From Thiobacillus sp. (GTDB lineage: Bacteria > Pseudomonadota > Gammaproteobacteria > Burkholderiales > Thiobacillaceae), in contig JANJWS010000031.1 in NCBI GenBank assembly GCA_024709425.1, forward strand, positions 1 to 64,000: 64,000 bases of DNA, read 5' to 3'. Positions 1 to 8,312 of the stretch are shown here, piece by piece; position 1 is the stretch's first letter, and the number at the start of each line of letters is the position of its first letter. Both the position numbers and the translations under genes were made by a program. The notes under the pieces are model-generated. The model searched no databases. It was not told the origin of the DNA and worked only from the letters and a program-made list of their open reading frames with translations.

Positions 1-141
1 CTGCTGGTCTGCTCGACGTGCGCGCGCTTTTGCATGCCCGCGCAGCCGGAAGGTGCCGAACGTCGCTGGCCGTCCCTGCAGGTGCGTGGCATGGCCGCCA
101 TGCTCGAATCGCAAGGTGGCGGGAGCAGCCTGAGTTTCTAG
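1..141 (+). CDS. C-terminal tail of an unidentified protein (cut by window edge)
   Basis: A reading frame is open from the first base to a TAG at 139-141, leaving 46 C-terminal residues and no visible start. The only notable feature is a C-x2-C-x3-C arrangement in the first dozen residues (CSTCARFC), which could be a metal site or mere coincidence. The last residues are Gly/Ser-rich and look like a disordered tail. I do not recognise the family. It converges on the membrane-protein gene that ends at 152. Confidence 0.4.
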   Translation: MLVCSTCARFCMPAQPEGAERRWPSLQVRGMAAMLESQGGGSSLSF

Positions 142-151
142 GCTGCGCGGT

Positions 152-817
152 TCATTTGTCCATCAACCGCTTGATCACGCCGGCTGCCCACTCGCGGCCA
201 CCGAGGCCGAAGGCCAGCGCAAACGCCAGCCCGATTGCGCCAAATCCGATCTGGAACGCGGCGGTGAGCAGCTGGGTGCCGATTGCGAGCTGTTCCAGCG
301 CGACGAACACCACGAACACGATCACCGCGTATTCGGAAATGGTGCTGATCGTGAGTGCACCCTGCACGCCGATGTTGTTCAGATAAGCGAACACCAGACG
401 GTTGATGAAACGCGCCACCAGAACGCCGAACACCAGCACCAGGATGGCGACGATGATGTTGGGGATATAGAGCACGACCTTGTTGAAGAGGTCGGCAACC
501 ATGTGCAGGCCAAGGCTGTTGGCGACGGTGACGATGACCACGAAGATCACGATCCAGTAGGCCAGGCGGGCGAGGATGCGTGAAAGGGTGATATCCAGAT
601 TACCCTGCTTGAGAAAGGCCTCGATGCCGGTCTTTTCGGCTAGCGCATCGAAACGCAGCACGTCGAGCAGCTTGGTCACGCCGGTGCGCACCAGGTTGGC
701 GAACAGCCAGCCGACGAACAGCAGCACCAAGGCTGCCAGCAGTTGCGGCACGAATCCTGCGAGCTGGGTCCAGAAAGACGTCAGGGACGCGACGAACACA
801 TCGAGTTGCTGCTGCAT
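152..817 (-). CDS. Small MscS-like membrane protein with conserved TM-helix repeats
   Basis: A 221-residue, almost entirely hydrophobic protein with about five membrane segments. The first spans roughly residues 20-42. The last segment is rich in Gly and Ala (GAIGLAFALAFGLGGREWAAG), resembling the pore-lining helix of MscS channels. The cytoplasmic beta domain and vestibule of true MscS are absent, so it fits the group annotated as conserved TM-helix repeat proteins. The start is supported by a strong GGAGGAG site 7 bases upstream on the minus strand. Family membership is from sequence character. An osmotic or mechanosensing role is inference. Confidence 0.7.
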   Translation of the reverse strand: MQQQLDVFVASLTSFWTQLAGFVPQLLAALVLLFVGWLFANLVRTGVTKLLDVLRFDALAEKTGIEAFLKQGNLDITLSRILARLAYWIVIFVVIVTVANSLGLHMVADLFNKVVLYIPNIIVAILVLVFGVLVARFINRLVFAYLNNIGVQGALTISTISEYAVIVFVVFVALEQLAIGTQLLTAAFQIGFGAIGLAFALAFGLGGREWAAGVIKRLMDK

Positions 818-949
818 GGCGCACTCCTCCTTCGCTGCGGGAAGCTCCCATTATAACCACGCATGCTGGTCGGCTTTCCCGGACGGGGCTGCTGTCACTT
901 GTCACATTTTGGGCATACACTGAATAGAGTTGAGTGAGCAGCCGAGCCC

Positions 950-2068
950 ATGTTTTCCGAAACTGAGCACGCCGTATTTCTTCCGCATGACCGTCTGGGC
1001 GCGCTCCTTGCCGCGATCCGCGATGGCGGCTGGCAATGCATGGCGCCGCGTGCGGAACAGGGCGCAATCGTGATGCGTCCGCTCGGCGAAGGCGAAGCCT
1101 TGCCGCGCGGGTTGCAGGCCGAGCAGGGGCCGGGGCAGTACCGGCTTGTCACCGACCCGCGACAGCGTTATTTCGCCTGGGCCAACGGCCCGCAGGCGAT
1201 CAAGCCGCTGGCTTTTGCGCCGCAGGAAACCCTGTGGCGTGTGGCGCGCGATGACCAGGGCGCGCTGGCTTTCCAGGCAGTCGTGCCCGATGCGCCGAAG
1301 CGCGCCCTCATCGGCGTGCGCGCCTGCGACCTTGCCGCCCTCGCGCTGCAGGACGCCCACTTCCTGCGCAAGGGGCGGGTCGACGCGCATTACGCGGCGC
1401 GCCGCGCGCAGCTCTTTCTGGTCGCGGTGCAATGCGCCGTGCCCGCCACCACCTGTTTTTGCGCTTCGACCGGGGACGGACCCACGCCGACGGCGGGTTA
1501 CGATCTCGCGTTGGCCGAACTGGACGACGGCTTCATTGCAGTGGCGGGAAGCGCGGCGGGGCGGACCGTGCTGGAGGTCCTGCATCTCGCGCCGGCCTCG
1601 CGCGCGCAGATCGCCGCGGTGCGAGGGCAGGGCGAGGCGGCCGCCACGGCGCAAACGCGCCGCCTGCCCGGACGCGACCTGCGCGACGCGCTGATGGCGC
1701 GCCTGGAACATCCGCAATGGGACGCCGTGGCGGCGCGTTGCCTGGCGTGTGGCAACTGCACCGCGGTGTGCCCCACCTGTTTCTGCCACGCGGAGCGCGA
1801 GGTGCCGGCCCTCGACGGTGCTTCCAGCGAACACGAGCGGGCGTGGGACTCGTGCTTCGGCGAGGCGCACGGCTATCTGCACGGTTTCAACGTGCGTGCC
1901 GACATCCGCACCCGCTATCGCCAGTGGCTCACCCACAAGCTCGCCAGCTGGCACGACCAGTTCGGCCGCAGCGGCTGCGTCGGCTGCGGCCGCTGTATCG
2001 CCTGGTGCCCCGCCGGTATCGATCTCACCGAGGAAGTCGCGGCGCTGACCGCAGGAGCGGCGTCATGA
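950..2068 (+). CDS. hyhB: NiFe hydrogenase group 3b-like beta subunit, 4Fe-4S electron-transfer protein
   Basis: A 372-residue iron-sulfur subunit of a bidirectional cytoplasmic NAD(P)-linked hydrogenase, related to the anaerobic sulfite reductase A subunit. Two ferredoxin-type cysteine clusters lie near the C terminus: CLACGNCTAVCPTC around residues 264-277 and CVGCGRCIAWCP near 343-354. They would carry two 4Fe-4S clusters between the small subunit and the flavin subunit. It is the first gene of a tight four-subunit operon, and its TGA overlaps the ATG of the next gene. The start at 950 is the ATG that gives the family-typical N terminus. The order beta-gamma-delta-alpha matches Pyrococcus-type sulfhydrogenases. 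Confidence 0.85.
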   Translation: MFSETEHAVFLPHDRLGALLAAIRDGGWQCMAPRAEQGAIVMRPLGEGEALPRGLQAEQGPGQYRLVTDPRQRYFAWANGPQAIKPLAFAPQETLWRVARDDQGALAFQAVVPDAPKRALIGVRACDLAALALQDAHFLRKGRVDAHYAARRAQLFLVAVQCAVPATTCFCASTGDGPTPTAGYDLALAELDDGFIAVAGSAAGRTVLEVLHLAPASRAQIAAVRGQGEAAATAQTRRLPGRDLRDALMARLEHPQWDAVAARCLACGNCTAVCPTCFCHAEREVPALDGASSEHERAWDSCFGEAHGYLHGFNVRADIRTRYRQWLTHKLASWHDQFGRSGCVGCGRCIAWCPAGIDLTEEVAALTAGAAS

Positions 2069-2913
2069 GCGCACACCACGCGGCGGATGCCGGCCCTCCG
2101 CACGCTGCGACCGTGGTGTCGCGGGTGCAGGAGTCGCCCACCATCTTCACCCTGCGCCTGCGTCTCGACGATCCGGCCGCGCAGGCCGCGTTCCGCTTCG
2201 CGCCGGGGCAGTTCAACATGCTGTATCTGTATGGCGTCGGCGAGGTGCCGGTGTCGATCATGTCCGACCCGGAAGAGCGCGACATCATCGGCCACACCAT
2301 CCGTGCGCTCGGCCGCGTCACGCGTGGCCTGTCCGCGTTGGAGCCGGGCGACCGCGTCGGCGTGCGCGGGCCGTTCGGGCGCGGCTGGCCGCTGCAGGAC
2401 CTGGGCGGCAACGACGTCGTGCTGGTGACGGGCGGGCTCGGCTGCGCGCCGGCGGTGTCGGTGATCCACTACGTGCTGCGGCGCCGGGCGCGGTTCGGCA
2501 AGCTCGTCATCATCCAGGGGGTGAAGCACGCAGACGATCTCATCTGGCGCCAGCAATATGAGCAATGGGCGAATCTGCCGGACACGCAGGTGCTGGTGGC
2601 GGCGAGCCAGGGCGCCGCGTTCTGGCCCTGGCACGTCGGCCGCGTGACGGAACTCTTTGGGTTGGCGCGCTTCAATCCGGAACGGGCGGTGGCAATGATG
2701 TGCGGCCCCGAGGGCATGATGCGCGCGGCGGCGGAAAGCCTGCTCGGTCGCGGCCTGCCCGAGGCGCACCTCTACCTCAGCATGGAGCGCAACATGCAGT
2801 GCGGGGTGGGACGTTGCGGACACTGCCAGTTCGGCGGCGCCTTCGTCTGTCACAACGGTCCCGTGTTCAACTGGGGCGAGGTCAAGGACCTGCTCGCGCA
2901 TCGGGGATTCTGA
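2065..2913 (+). CDS. hyhG: NiFe hydrogenase group 3b-like gamma subunit, FAD/NAD(P)-binding reductase
   Basis: A 282-residue ferredoxin-NADP-reductase-like subunit that would exchange electrons between the Fe-S chain and NAD(P)H. An FAD-binding beta barrel occupies about residues 10-110. A nucleotide-binding region begins with GGLGCAPAVSVI near residue 125. A C-terminal 2Fe-2S motif (CGVGRCGHCQFGG, plus a further Cys ten residues on) is typical of this family and of dihydroorotate dehydrogenase electron-transfer subunits. ATG 2065 overlaps the stop of the beta subunit (ATGA), implying translational coupling, and fixes the start. The coenzyme preference (NAD or NADP) cannot be read from the sequence. 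Confidence 0.85.
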   Translation: MSAHHAADAGPPHAATVVSRVQESPTIFTLRLRLDDPAAQAAFRFAPGQFNMLYLYGVGEVPVSIMSDPEERDIIGHTIRALGRVTRGLSALEPGDRVGVRGPFGRGWPLQDLGGNDVVLVTGGLGCAPAVSVIHYVLRRRARFGKLVIIQGVKHADDLIWRQQYEQWANLPDTQVLVAASQGAAFWPWHVGRVTELFGLARFNPERAVAMMCGPEGMMRAAAESLLGRGLPEAHLYLSMERNMQCGVGRCGHCQFGGAFVCHNGPVFNWGEVKDLLAHRGF

Positions 2914-3710
2914 TGAACCTGCCCACGCCTGTCCGTCCGCGCGTTGCCGTGCACAAGTTCAGTTCCTGCGACGGCTGCCAGCTCGCCTTCCTCAATCTGG
3001 GCGAAGACCTGCTGACGCTCGCCTCGCGCGTCGACCTCGTCTACTTCGCCGAGGCCGGCCCGCTCGACATCGACGCCGAGGTTGAGGTCGCGTTCGTCGA
3101 AGGCAGCGTGTCGACGCCGGAGGATCTCGAACGCATCCAGCGCATCCGCGCGCACAGCCGCGTGCTCGTTGCCATCGGCGCCTGCGCCGTGTCCGGGGGC
3201 ATCCAGGGCCTGCGCAACACGGCCGACAGCGCCACGTGGGCGGCGCAGATCTACAGCCATCCCGAAGCGATCGCCAGCCTCGCGCATTCCACACCGGTCT
3301 CGGCGCACGTCAAGGTTGACTTCGAGTTGTGGGGTTGCCCGGTGAACAGCGCGCAGGTGCTCGCGGTGGTCAAGGCGCTGCTGCTCGGCGTGGCGCCGCG
3401 CGACAATGCCGACAAGGTGTGCGTCGAATGCAAGCGACTCGGTTATCCATGCGTGCTGGTGGCGCGCGGCATTCCGTGCATGGGGCCGGTGACGCGCGCG
3501 GGTTGCGGCGCGCTGTGTCCGAGTCTCGGGCGCGACTGCTACGGCTGTTTCGGGCCCGCCGAAAACGCCAACACCGACGCGCTGTCCGCGCAGTTCACGC
3601 GCCTGGGGCTCGACCCGCAGGCGGTCGTGCGGCGCTTCCAGTCGATCAACAGCCAGGCGCCTGCGTTCCGCGAGGCTGCGGCCAAGGCAAGGACGGCAAG
3701 CGATGAGTGA
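2913..3710 (+). CDS. hyhS: NiFe hydrogenase group 3b-like small (delta) subunit
   Basis: A 265-residue small subunit carrying the electron-relay Fe-S clusters. The proximal cluster ligands are visible as SSCDGCQLAF near residue 15, IGACAVSGG and FELWGCPVN. A second cysteine-rich block (IPCMGPVTRAGCGALCP, then CYGCFGP) supplies further clusters. No twin-arginine signal is present, so the enzyme is cytoplasmic, as expected for group 3. The ATG at 2913 shares a base with the stop of the gamma subunit. The 3' end overlaps the large-subunit start by 8 bases. Confidence 0.87.
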   Translation: MNLPTPVRPRVAVHKFSSCDGCQLAFLNLGEDLLTLASRVDLVYFAEAGPLDIDAEVEVAFVEGSVSTPEDLERIQRIRAHSRVLVAIGACAVSGGIQGLRNTADSATWAAQIYSHPEAIASLAHSTPVSAHVKVDFELWGCPVNSAQVLAVVKALLLGVAPRDNADKVCVECKRLGYPCVLVARGIPCMGPVTRAGCGALCPSLGRDCYGCFGPAENANTDALSAQFTRLGLDPQAVVRRFQSINSQAPAFREAAAKARTASDE

Positions 3711-4998
3711 AGCCCGCAACGTCTCGATCAAGGTGCCGGTGCTCGCGCGGGTGGAGGGCGAGGGCGCGCTCGACCTCGTCATCGAACAGGGTGACATCAA
3801 GCAGCTGCGGCTGCGCATCTTCGAGCCGCCGCGCTTCTTCGAGAAGTTTCTCGAAGGCCGCCACTACGCCGAGGTTCCGGATTTCGTCGCGCGCATCTGC
3901 GGCATCTGTCCGGTGGCCTATCAGGTCACCGCGGCGCAGGCGCTGGAGGAACTGTTCAACCTCGACATCGGCCCGTGGGCGCGCGCGATGCGGCGCGTGT
4001 TCTATTGCGGCGAATGGATCCAGAGCCACGCCCTGCACATTCACCTGCTGGCGGCGCCGGATTTCTTCGGCTGCGGCAACGCCATCGAACTGGCGAAGAT
4101 CGCGCCGGAGGAAGTGCGACGCGGCCTGCGTTTGCAGGGGCTGGGCAACGAGCTGATGGATCTCTTCGGCGCGCGCTCGGTCCATCCGGTCGGCGTGCGC
4201 GTCGGCGGTTTCCATGCGGCGCCGCCGCTCGAGCACGTCCATGCGCTGCGCGACAAGCTCGCCGCGGCGCTGCCCGAAGCCGAGGCGCTGGTGCGCTGGG
4301 CCGCCACCATCACGCTGCCGGCGGATGTGCAGACGTTCGTCTCGGTGGGGATGCGTCACCCGGCGGACTACGCCATCGAGCGCGGCGGCATTGCTGCAAG
4401 CGACGGCCTGCTGATCGACGCGGCCGCGTATCCCGAGCACTTCGCCGAGCGTCACGAACCGCATTCCACGGCGCTGTTCAGCAGCTATCGCGGCGAGCCC
4501 TACCTGGTCGGGCCGCTGGCGCGCCTCAACCTCAACCGCGACCGGTTGCCGGAGGACATGCAGGCGCTGCTTGCCGGCATCGGATTCGCGCTGCCGAGCG
4601 GCAACGTATTTCAAAGCCTGCTGGCGCGCGCGGTGGAGATTCTTCTTGCGCTGCGCGAGGCATTGCGCCTGCTGGCCGACTACCACGTGCCGGCGTCGCC
4701 CTGGGTGCCTGCGACGCCGCGTGCCGGCATCGCGTTCGGCTGCACCGAGGCGCCGCGCGGCCTGCTGTGGCATCGCTACGAGGTCGACGCCGACGGCTGC
4801 GTCGTCAACGCCCGCATCGTCCCCCCAACCGCCCAGAACCAGGCACGCATCGAGGAGGACCTGCGCCTGTCGCTACTGAATTTCGGCCTCGACCATCCGG
4901 ATGACGCGCTGCGTCTGCATTGCGAGAAGGTCATCCGCAACTACGATCCCTGCATCTCCTGCGCCACCCACTTCCTGCGCCTGAACGTGCAGCGATGA
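3703..4998 (+). CDS. hyhL: NiFe hydrogenase group 3b-like large (alpha) catalytic subunit
   Basis: A 431-residue catalytic subunit holding the NiFe(CN)2CO centre. The N-terminal nickel ligand pair lies in RICGICP (Cys66, Cys69). The C-terminal pair lies in DPCISCATH (Cys417, Cys420). His423 is the expected processing site, so maturation should remove the last eight residues, FLRLNVQR. All four cysteines are present, so the site looks intact. The gene follows the small subunit with an 8-base overlap and is followed by its presumed protease with an ATGA overlap. The hyp genes needed to build the cofactor are not in this window. Confidence 0.9.
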   Translation: MSEARNVSIKVPVLARVEGEGALDLVIEQGDIKQLRLRIFEPPRFFEKFLEGRHYAEVPDFVARICGICPVAYQVTAAQALEELFNLDIGPWARAMRRVFYCGEWIQSHALHIHLLAAPDFFGCGNAIELAKIAPEEVRRGLRLQGLGNELMDLFGARSVHPVGVRVGGFHAAPPLEHVHALRDKLAAALPEAEALVRWAATITLPADVQTFVSVGMRHPADYAIERGGIAASDGLLIDAAAYPEHFAERHEPHSTALFSSYRGEPYLVGPLARLNLNRDRLPEDMQALLAGIGFALPSGNVFQSLLARAVEILLALREALRLLADYHVPASPWVPATPRAGIAFGCTEAPRGLLWHRYEVDADGCVVNARIVPPTAQNQARIEEDLRLSLLNFGLDHPDDALRLHCEKVIRNYDPCISCATHFLRLNVQR

Positions 4999-5453
4999 GG
5001 CTGTGCATCCTCGGCATCGGCTCGCCCTCCGGCGACGACCAGGCGGGCTGGCTGGTCATCGATGCCCTGGCGGCGTGGGTGGATCTCGCGCAGCGTCCGG
5101 ACCTTCGCATCGAGAAGCTCGATCGCCCCGGCGCGGCGCTGGTCGAGCGCCTGCACGACGCCGACCACGCGATTCTCATCGACGCCATGCAGAGCGGCGC
5201 CACACCGGGAACGCTTCACCACCTGCGTGAAGGCGAGTGGGCGGGCTATCGCGGGGGGCTGTCGAGCCACGGCTTCGGCGTGTTCGATGCACTCGCGCTG
5301 GCGCAGGCGCTACAGGCGCTGCCGCCGCGATTGGACCTGTACGGCATCGAGATCGGCTACGCGGCACCGGGAGTTGCGCCCGGCGCCGCGGTGCGCGACG
5401 CCGCACAGCGTCTGGCCGACAGTCTAGGCGCGGCGTTGCCGGGCAGGGATTGA
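4995..5453 (+). CDS. Hydrogenase maturation protease (HyaD/HycI-type)
   Basis: A 152-residue nickel-dependent endopeptidase that trims the C terminus of a hydrogenase large subunit. The N terminus shows the family signature GIGSPSGDDQAGW, containing the first acidic nickel ligand. A second acidic ligand lies in LIDAMQSG, and a histidine follows in SSHGFGVFDALALA. ATG 4995 overlaps the large-subunit stop (ATGA), so its substrate is almost certainly the protein encoded immediately upstream. The length is normal for the family. It is the last gene of the operon, and no clear terminator hairpin follows it. Confidence 0.85.
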   Translation: MRLCILGIGSPSGDDQAGWLVIDALAAWVDLAQRPDLRIEKLDRPGAALVERLHDADHAILIDAMQSGATPGTLHHLREGEWAGYRGGLSSHGFGVFDALALAQALQALPPRLDLYGIEIGYAAPGVAPGAAVRDAAQRLADSLGAALPGRD

Positions 5454-5704
5454 GCGCCGCGCCCGGCGCCCGCCCGGTACGAAGGAACCATTTGTCCCCG
5501 GCGCGGTGGTCCGGGTCCCGGCAGCGCGCGAGCGACCTCGCTTGCGAGCCCGTCGAGGCACCTGCAGCGGTCCGGTCACCCTGGCGAATTTACGATTTCC
5601 CGTATCAAGATTGCGCCATTTTGACCGATTCTTGTCCTTGTAAGTGAAAAGAAGGTTGGGATCCTGGTAAGTTGGGGATGCGGCTTCAAGAACAGGATAA
5701 GTCC

Positions 5705-7774
5705 ATGAAAAAAAAGACATTCATGCATGAGGGGCGGCCCCGGGTAGCGCGCCGGTATACGCTCTGCGGCATCCTCGCTACCTTGCTCGCCTCGCTTCCG
5801 GCCCAGGCGGCGCTACCCGACATCACCGAACTCAGTCTCGAACAACTGCTCAACGTCACCGTCGTCGGCGCCTCCAAGTACGCGCAGAAGCAGGACGAGA
5901 TCGCGGCGGCCGTTAGCGTGATCACCCGCAGCGAAATCAAGGCCTTCGGCTGGCGCACGCTGGACGATGCGCTGGCGAGCCTGCCGGGTATCCACACCAG
6001 CTACGACCGCCAGTACAGTTACCTCGGTACGCGCGGTTTCGCCCTGCCGGGCGACTTCAATACGCGCGTGCTGCTCACCCTTAACGGCAACCGCATCAAC
6101 GATGTCGTCTATGATTCTGCGGTTTCGGGTCGGGCGTTTCCGGTCGACGTCGACCTCATCGAGCGCATCGAATTCGTTCCCGGCCCCGGCGGCGCGGTGT
6201 ACGGACAGAATGCCCTGTTCGGCGTGGTCAACATCGTGACCCGCGGCGGCGCGGAGGTGGACGGCACCGAGCTGGCCGTCGCCTACCAGGATCTACACGC
6301 CGCACGCGAGGGGCGTGCCACCTGGGGAAAAGTCTTCGACAACGGTGTCGGTGTGGTGCTGTCTGCCAGCCTGATGAAGGCACGCGGAGAAGATCACTTT
6401 CTCGACTATCCGGGCGCCATGGCGGAATACCCGTGGTTGGCCGCCGAAAGCGGCACCGCCCGCGGGATGGACGGCGAGCGCGACAAGGAATTCCTGGCGC
6501 ACCTGGCACGTGGCGCCTGGTTGTTCGACTTTTCCTACGGTGACCATCGCAAGGACGACCCCACCGCGCAGTATTATGGCGTTCCGCTGGTGCCTGGCCA
6601 ATACCAGCGCGACCGCCATCTGCTCACCCAGTTGCAGTACCAGGACCGCTTCGCCGACGACACGCTGGAATTCACGGCGCGGCTGTTTCTTGGCCGTGAA
6701 CGCTACACAGGCATTTTCTACGGTGCAAATGAGGATCTCAGCGCAAGCAAGCCGTATTTCGCCACCGGGTCGAGCGATTGGCAGGGCTTCGAGGTGCGGC
6801 TGCTGTCCACCGCGTGGTCAGGCCACAAGCTGATGCTCGGCCTGGAGGCGCAGGACAATTCCCGCCACGATCAGACCTACGAAGACCTGGAAGACCCTGT
6901 CAACGATCTCGTGATTCCCGGCTCGGGCTGGCGCCTGGGGGCGTACCTCCAGGATGAATGGGCATGGAGCGATGCCCTGGTGGCGACACTGGGCCTGCGT
7001 GTCGACCGCAACGACGTCACCGGCAACGCGGTCAGCCCGCGCGCCGCGCTGATCTGGAAGGCAACCCCGCAAACCACTGTGAAGGCGCTCTACGGCCGCG
7101 CGCACCGTGCACCGAACGCATTCGAGCGCGACTACGGCGATGGCTACTCCCAGGAGAGCAATCCCGCACTCGACGGCGAGATGATCGATACGTTGGAGCT
7201 GGTGGCAGATCAGCGCATCGGCACGGATGTTGGCGTGCGCGCGTCGATCTATCGCTGGAGCATGCAGAAGCTTGTTGTGCTCGGAACGACAATGGTTGTT
7301 GATCCCGACAGTGGCTCGCCGATTGAGGTTTCGCAGTATCAGTCCGGCGAAGATGTCGAAGCCACCGGTGTCGAGCTTTCCGCCGACAAGACCTGGGCGT
7401 GGGGCGGCCGCCTGCGTGGCAGCCTGTCGTACCAGGACGTCGCTTACGCGAGCGGCGCGTGGCTGGACAACTCGCCGCGCGTACTGGGGAAACTGAATTT
7501 TTCCGGCCCGTTGTGGGCAAGCGGGCTGCGCCTGGGGGCCGAAGCCCAGTACACGAGCGCGCGCCAGGCCATCGACGGCACGGAACTCGACGGGTACTGG
7601 CTCGCCAACCTGAACCTGAGCACCGACCGCCTGATGAAGGGGCTGGAGGCCTCGCTGCAGGTGTACAACCTGTTCGACGAGGGTTACGCACATCCCGGCT
7701 CGGACATCAACTGGCAAACCGCCCTCGAGCAGGACGGGCGCAGCGCGCGGCTGAAGCTGCTCTGGCGTTTCTGA
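5705..7774 (+). CDS. TonB-dependent outer-membrane receptor
   Basis: A 689-residue receptor. A signal peptide of about 40 residues ends near PAQAALPD. The plug domain follows with the stretch SLEQLLNVTVVGASKYAQKQ and a typical GGAVYGQNALFGVVNIVTRGG end, then a 22-strand-type barrel finishing in an aromatic residue (LLWRF). The start at 5705 is preferred over an in-frame ATG 33 bases upstream because it opens a lysine-rich signal peptide (MKKKTF) and has AGGA just upstream. The substrate is unknown. Its immediate partners encode a YfiR-like protein and a kinase rather than uptake enzymes, so a sensing role is plausible. The 251 bases before it hold no gene. Confidence 0.85.
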   Translation: MKKKTFMHEGRPRVARRYTLCGILATLLASLPAQAALPDITELSLEQLLNVTVVGASKYAQKQDEIAAAVSVITRSEIKAFGWRTLDDALASLPGIHTSYDRQYSYLGTRGFALPGDFNTRVLLTLNGNRINDVVYDSAVSGRAFPVDVDLIERIEFVPGPGGAVYGQNALFGVVNIVTRGGAEVDGTELAVAYQDLHAAREGRATWGKVFDNGVGVVLSASLMKARGEDHFLDYPGAMAEYPWLAAESGTARGMDGERDKEFLAHLARGAWLFDFSYGDHRKDDPTAQYYGVPLVPGQYQRDRHLLTQLQYQDRFADDTLEFTARLFLGRERYTGIFYGANEDLSASKPYFATGSSDWQGFEVRLLSTAWSGHKLMLGLEAQDNSRHDQTYEDLEDPVNDLVIPGSGWRLGAYLQDEWAWSDALVATLGLRVDRNDVTGNAVSPRAALIWKATPQTTVKALYGRAHRAPNAFERDYGDGYSQESNPALDGEMIDTLELVADQRIGTDVGVRASIYRWSMQKLVVLGTTMVVDPDSGSPIEVSQYQSGEDVEATGVELSADKTWAWGGRLRGSLSYQDVAYASGAWLDNSPRVLGKLNFSGPLWASGLRLGAEAQYTSARQAIDGTELDGYWLANLNLSTDRLMKGLEASLQVYNLFDEGYAHPGSDINWQTALEQDGRSARLKLLWRF

Positions 7775-7793
7775 ACGGAGTCCGAGCGTCGTC

Positions 7794-8312
7794 ATGCTTC
7801 GCCGTTGCCTAAGTCTGCTGTGCCTCGCCGCGCTGGTGGCAGGCACCGGCGCTTATGCGCAGGCGACGCCGGAATACCGGGCCAAGGCAGGATTTCTCTA
7901 CAACTTCATCGCCTTTACCGAGTGGCCGGCGTCGGTCGGCAGCCCGTTGCCCGTCTGTGTCATCGGGACCAACCCGTTTGGCGACGAACTGGCCGCGCTG
8001 GAAGGCAAGCGCGTCGGTGGCCGCAGCCTCACCGTGCGCATGGTCGCCGCACCGGAGCAACTGAGCGGCTGTCGCGTCGTTTTCGTGACGCAGGACGCCA
8101 TCGGCCGTTTCCCGCGCATTGCCGAGGTGTTGCGCGGTGAGCCGGTGCTGACGGTCGCAGACAGCCCGGGTGCGCTGGACGCGGGCGTGGGCGTCAACCT
8201 CCTGCTGCAACAGAGCCGGATTGCCTTCGAGATCAACCTGGCTGCGGCACGGCGCGCGCAGCTGAATCTCAGCGCCAAGCTGCTGCAGCTCGCGAAGGCG
8301 GTGCGCCAATGA
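7794..8312 (+). CDS. YfiR-family (DUF4154) periplasmic protein
   Basis: A 172-residue exported protein with a signal peptide cut near AYAQA and the family's typical opening [19 protein letters not shown]. In Pseudomonas, YfiR is a periplasmic inhibitor of the CHASE8-HAMP-GGDEF enzyme YfiN. Here the next gene, overlapping by 4 bases (ATGA), encodes a CHASE8-HAMP histidine kinase instead. By analogy this protein would restrain or tune that kinase from the periplasm. The two cysteines usually involved in YfiR redox control are represented by VCVIG and SGCRVV. Family assignment is firm; the partner is inferred from adjacency. Confidence 0.82.
   Translation: MLRRCLSLLCLAALVAGTGAYAQATPEYRAKAGFLYNFIAFTEWPASVGSPLPVCVIGTNPFGDELAALEGKRVGGRSLTVRMVAAPEQLSGCRVVFVTQDAIGRFPRIAEVLRGEPVLTVADSPGALDAGVGVNLLLQQSRIAFEINLAAARRAQLNLSAKLLQLAKAVRQ

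Noticed and set aside
890-930. Promoter candidate CTGTCA/TACACT upstream of the hydrogenase operon
   Set aside because: Box matches are weak and the spacing is 18; no FNR, NtrC or sigma-54 pattern was convincing, so it is not listed as a feature.
5454-5704. Possible riboswitch (for example cobalamin) upstream of the TonB-type receptor
   Set aside because: The stretch is GC-rich with some pairing, but I could not find a B12-box-like core or other known aptamer pattern.
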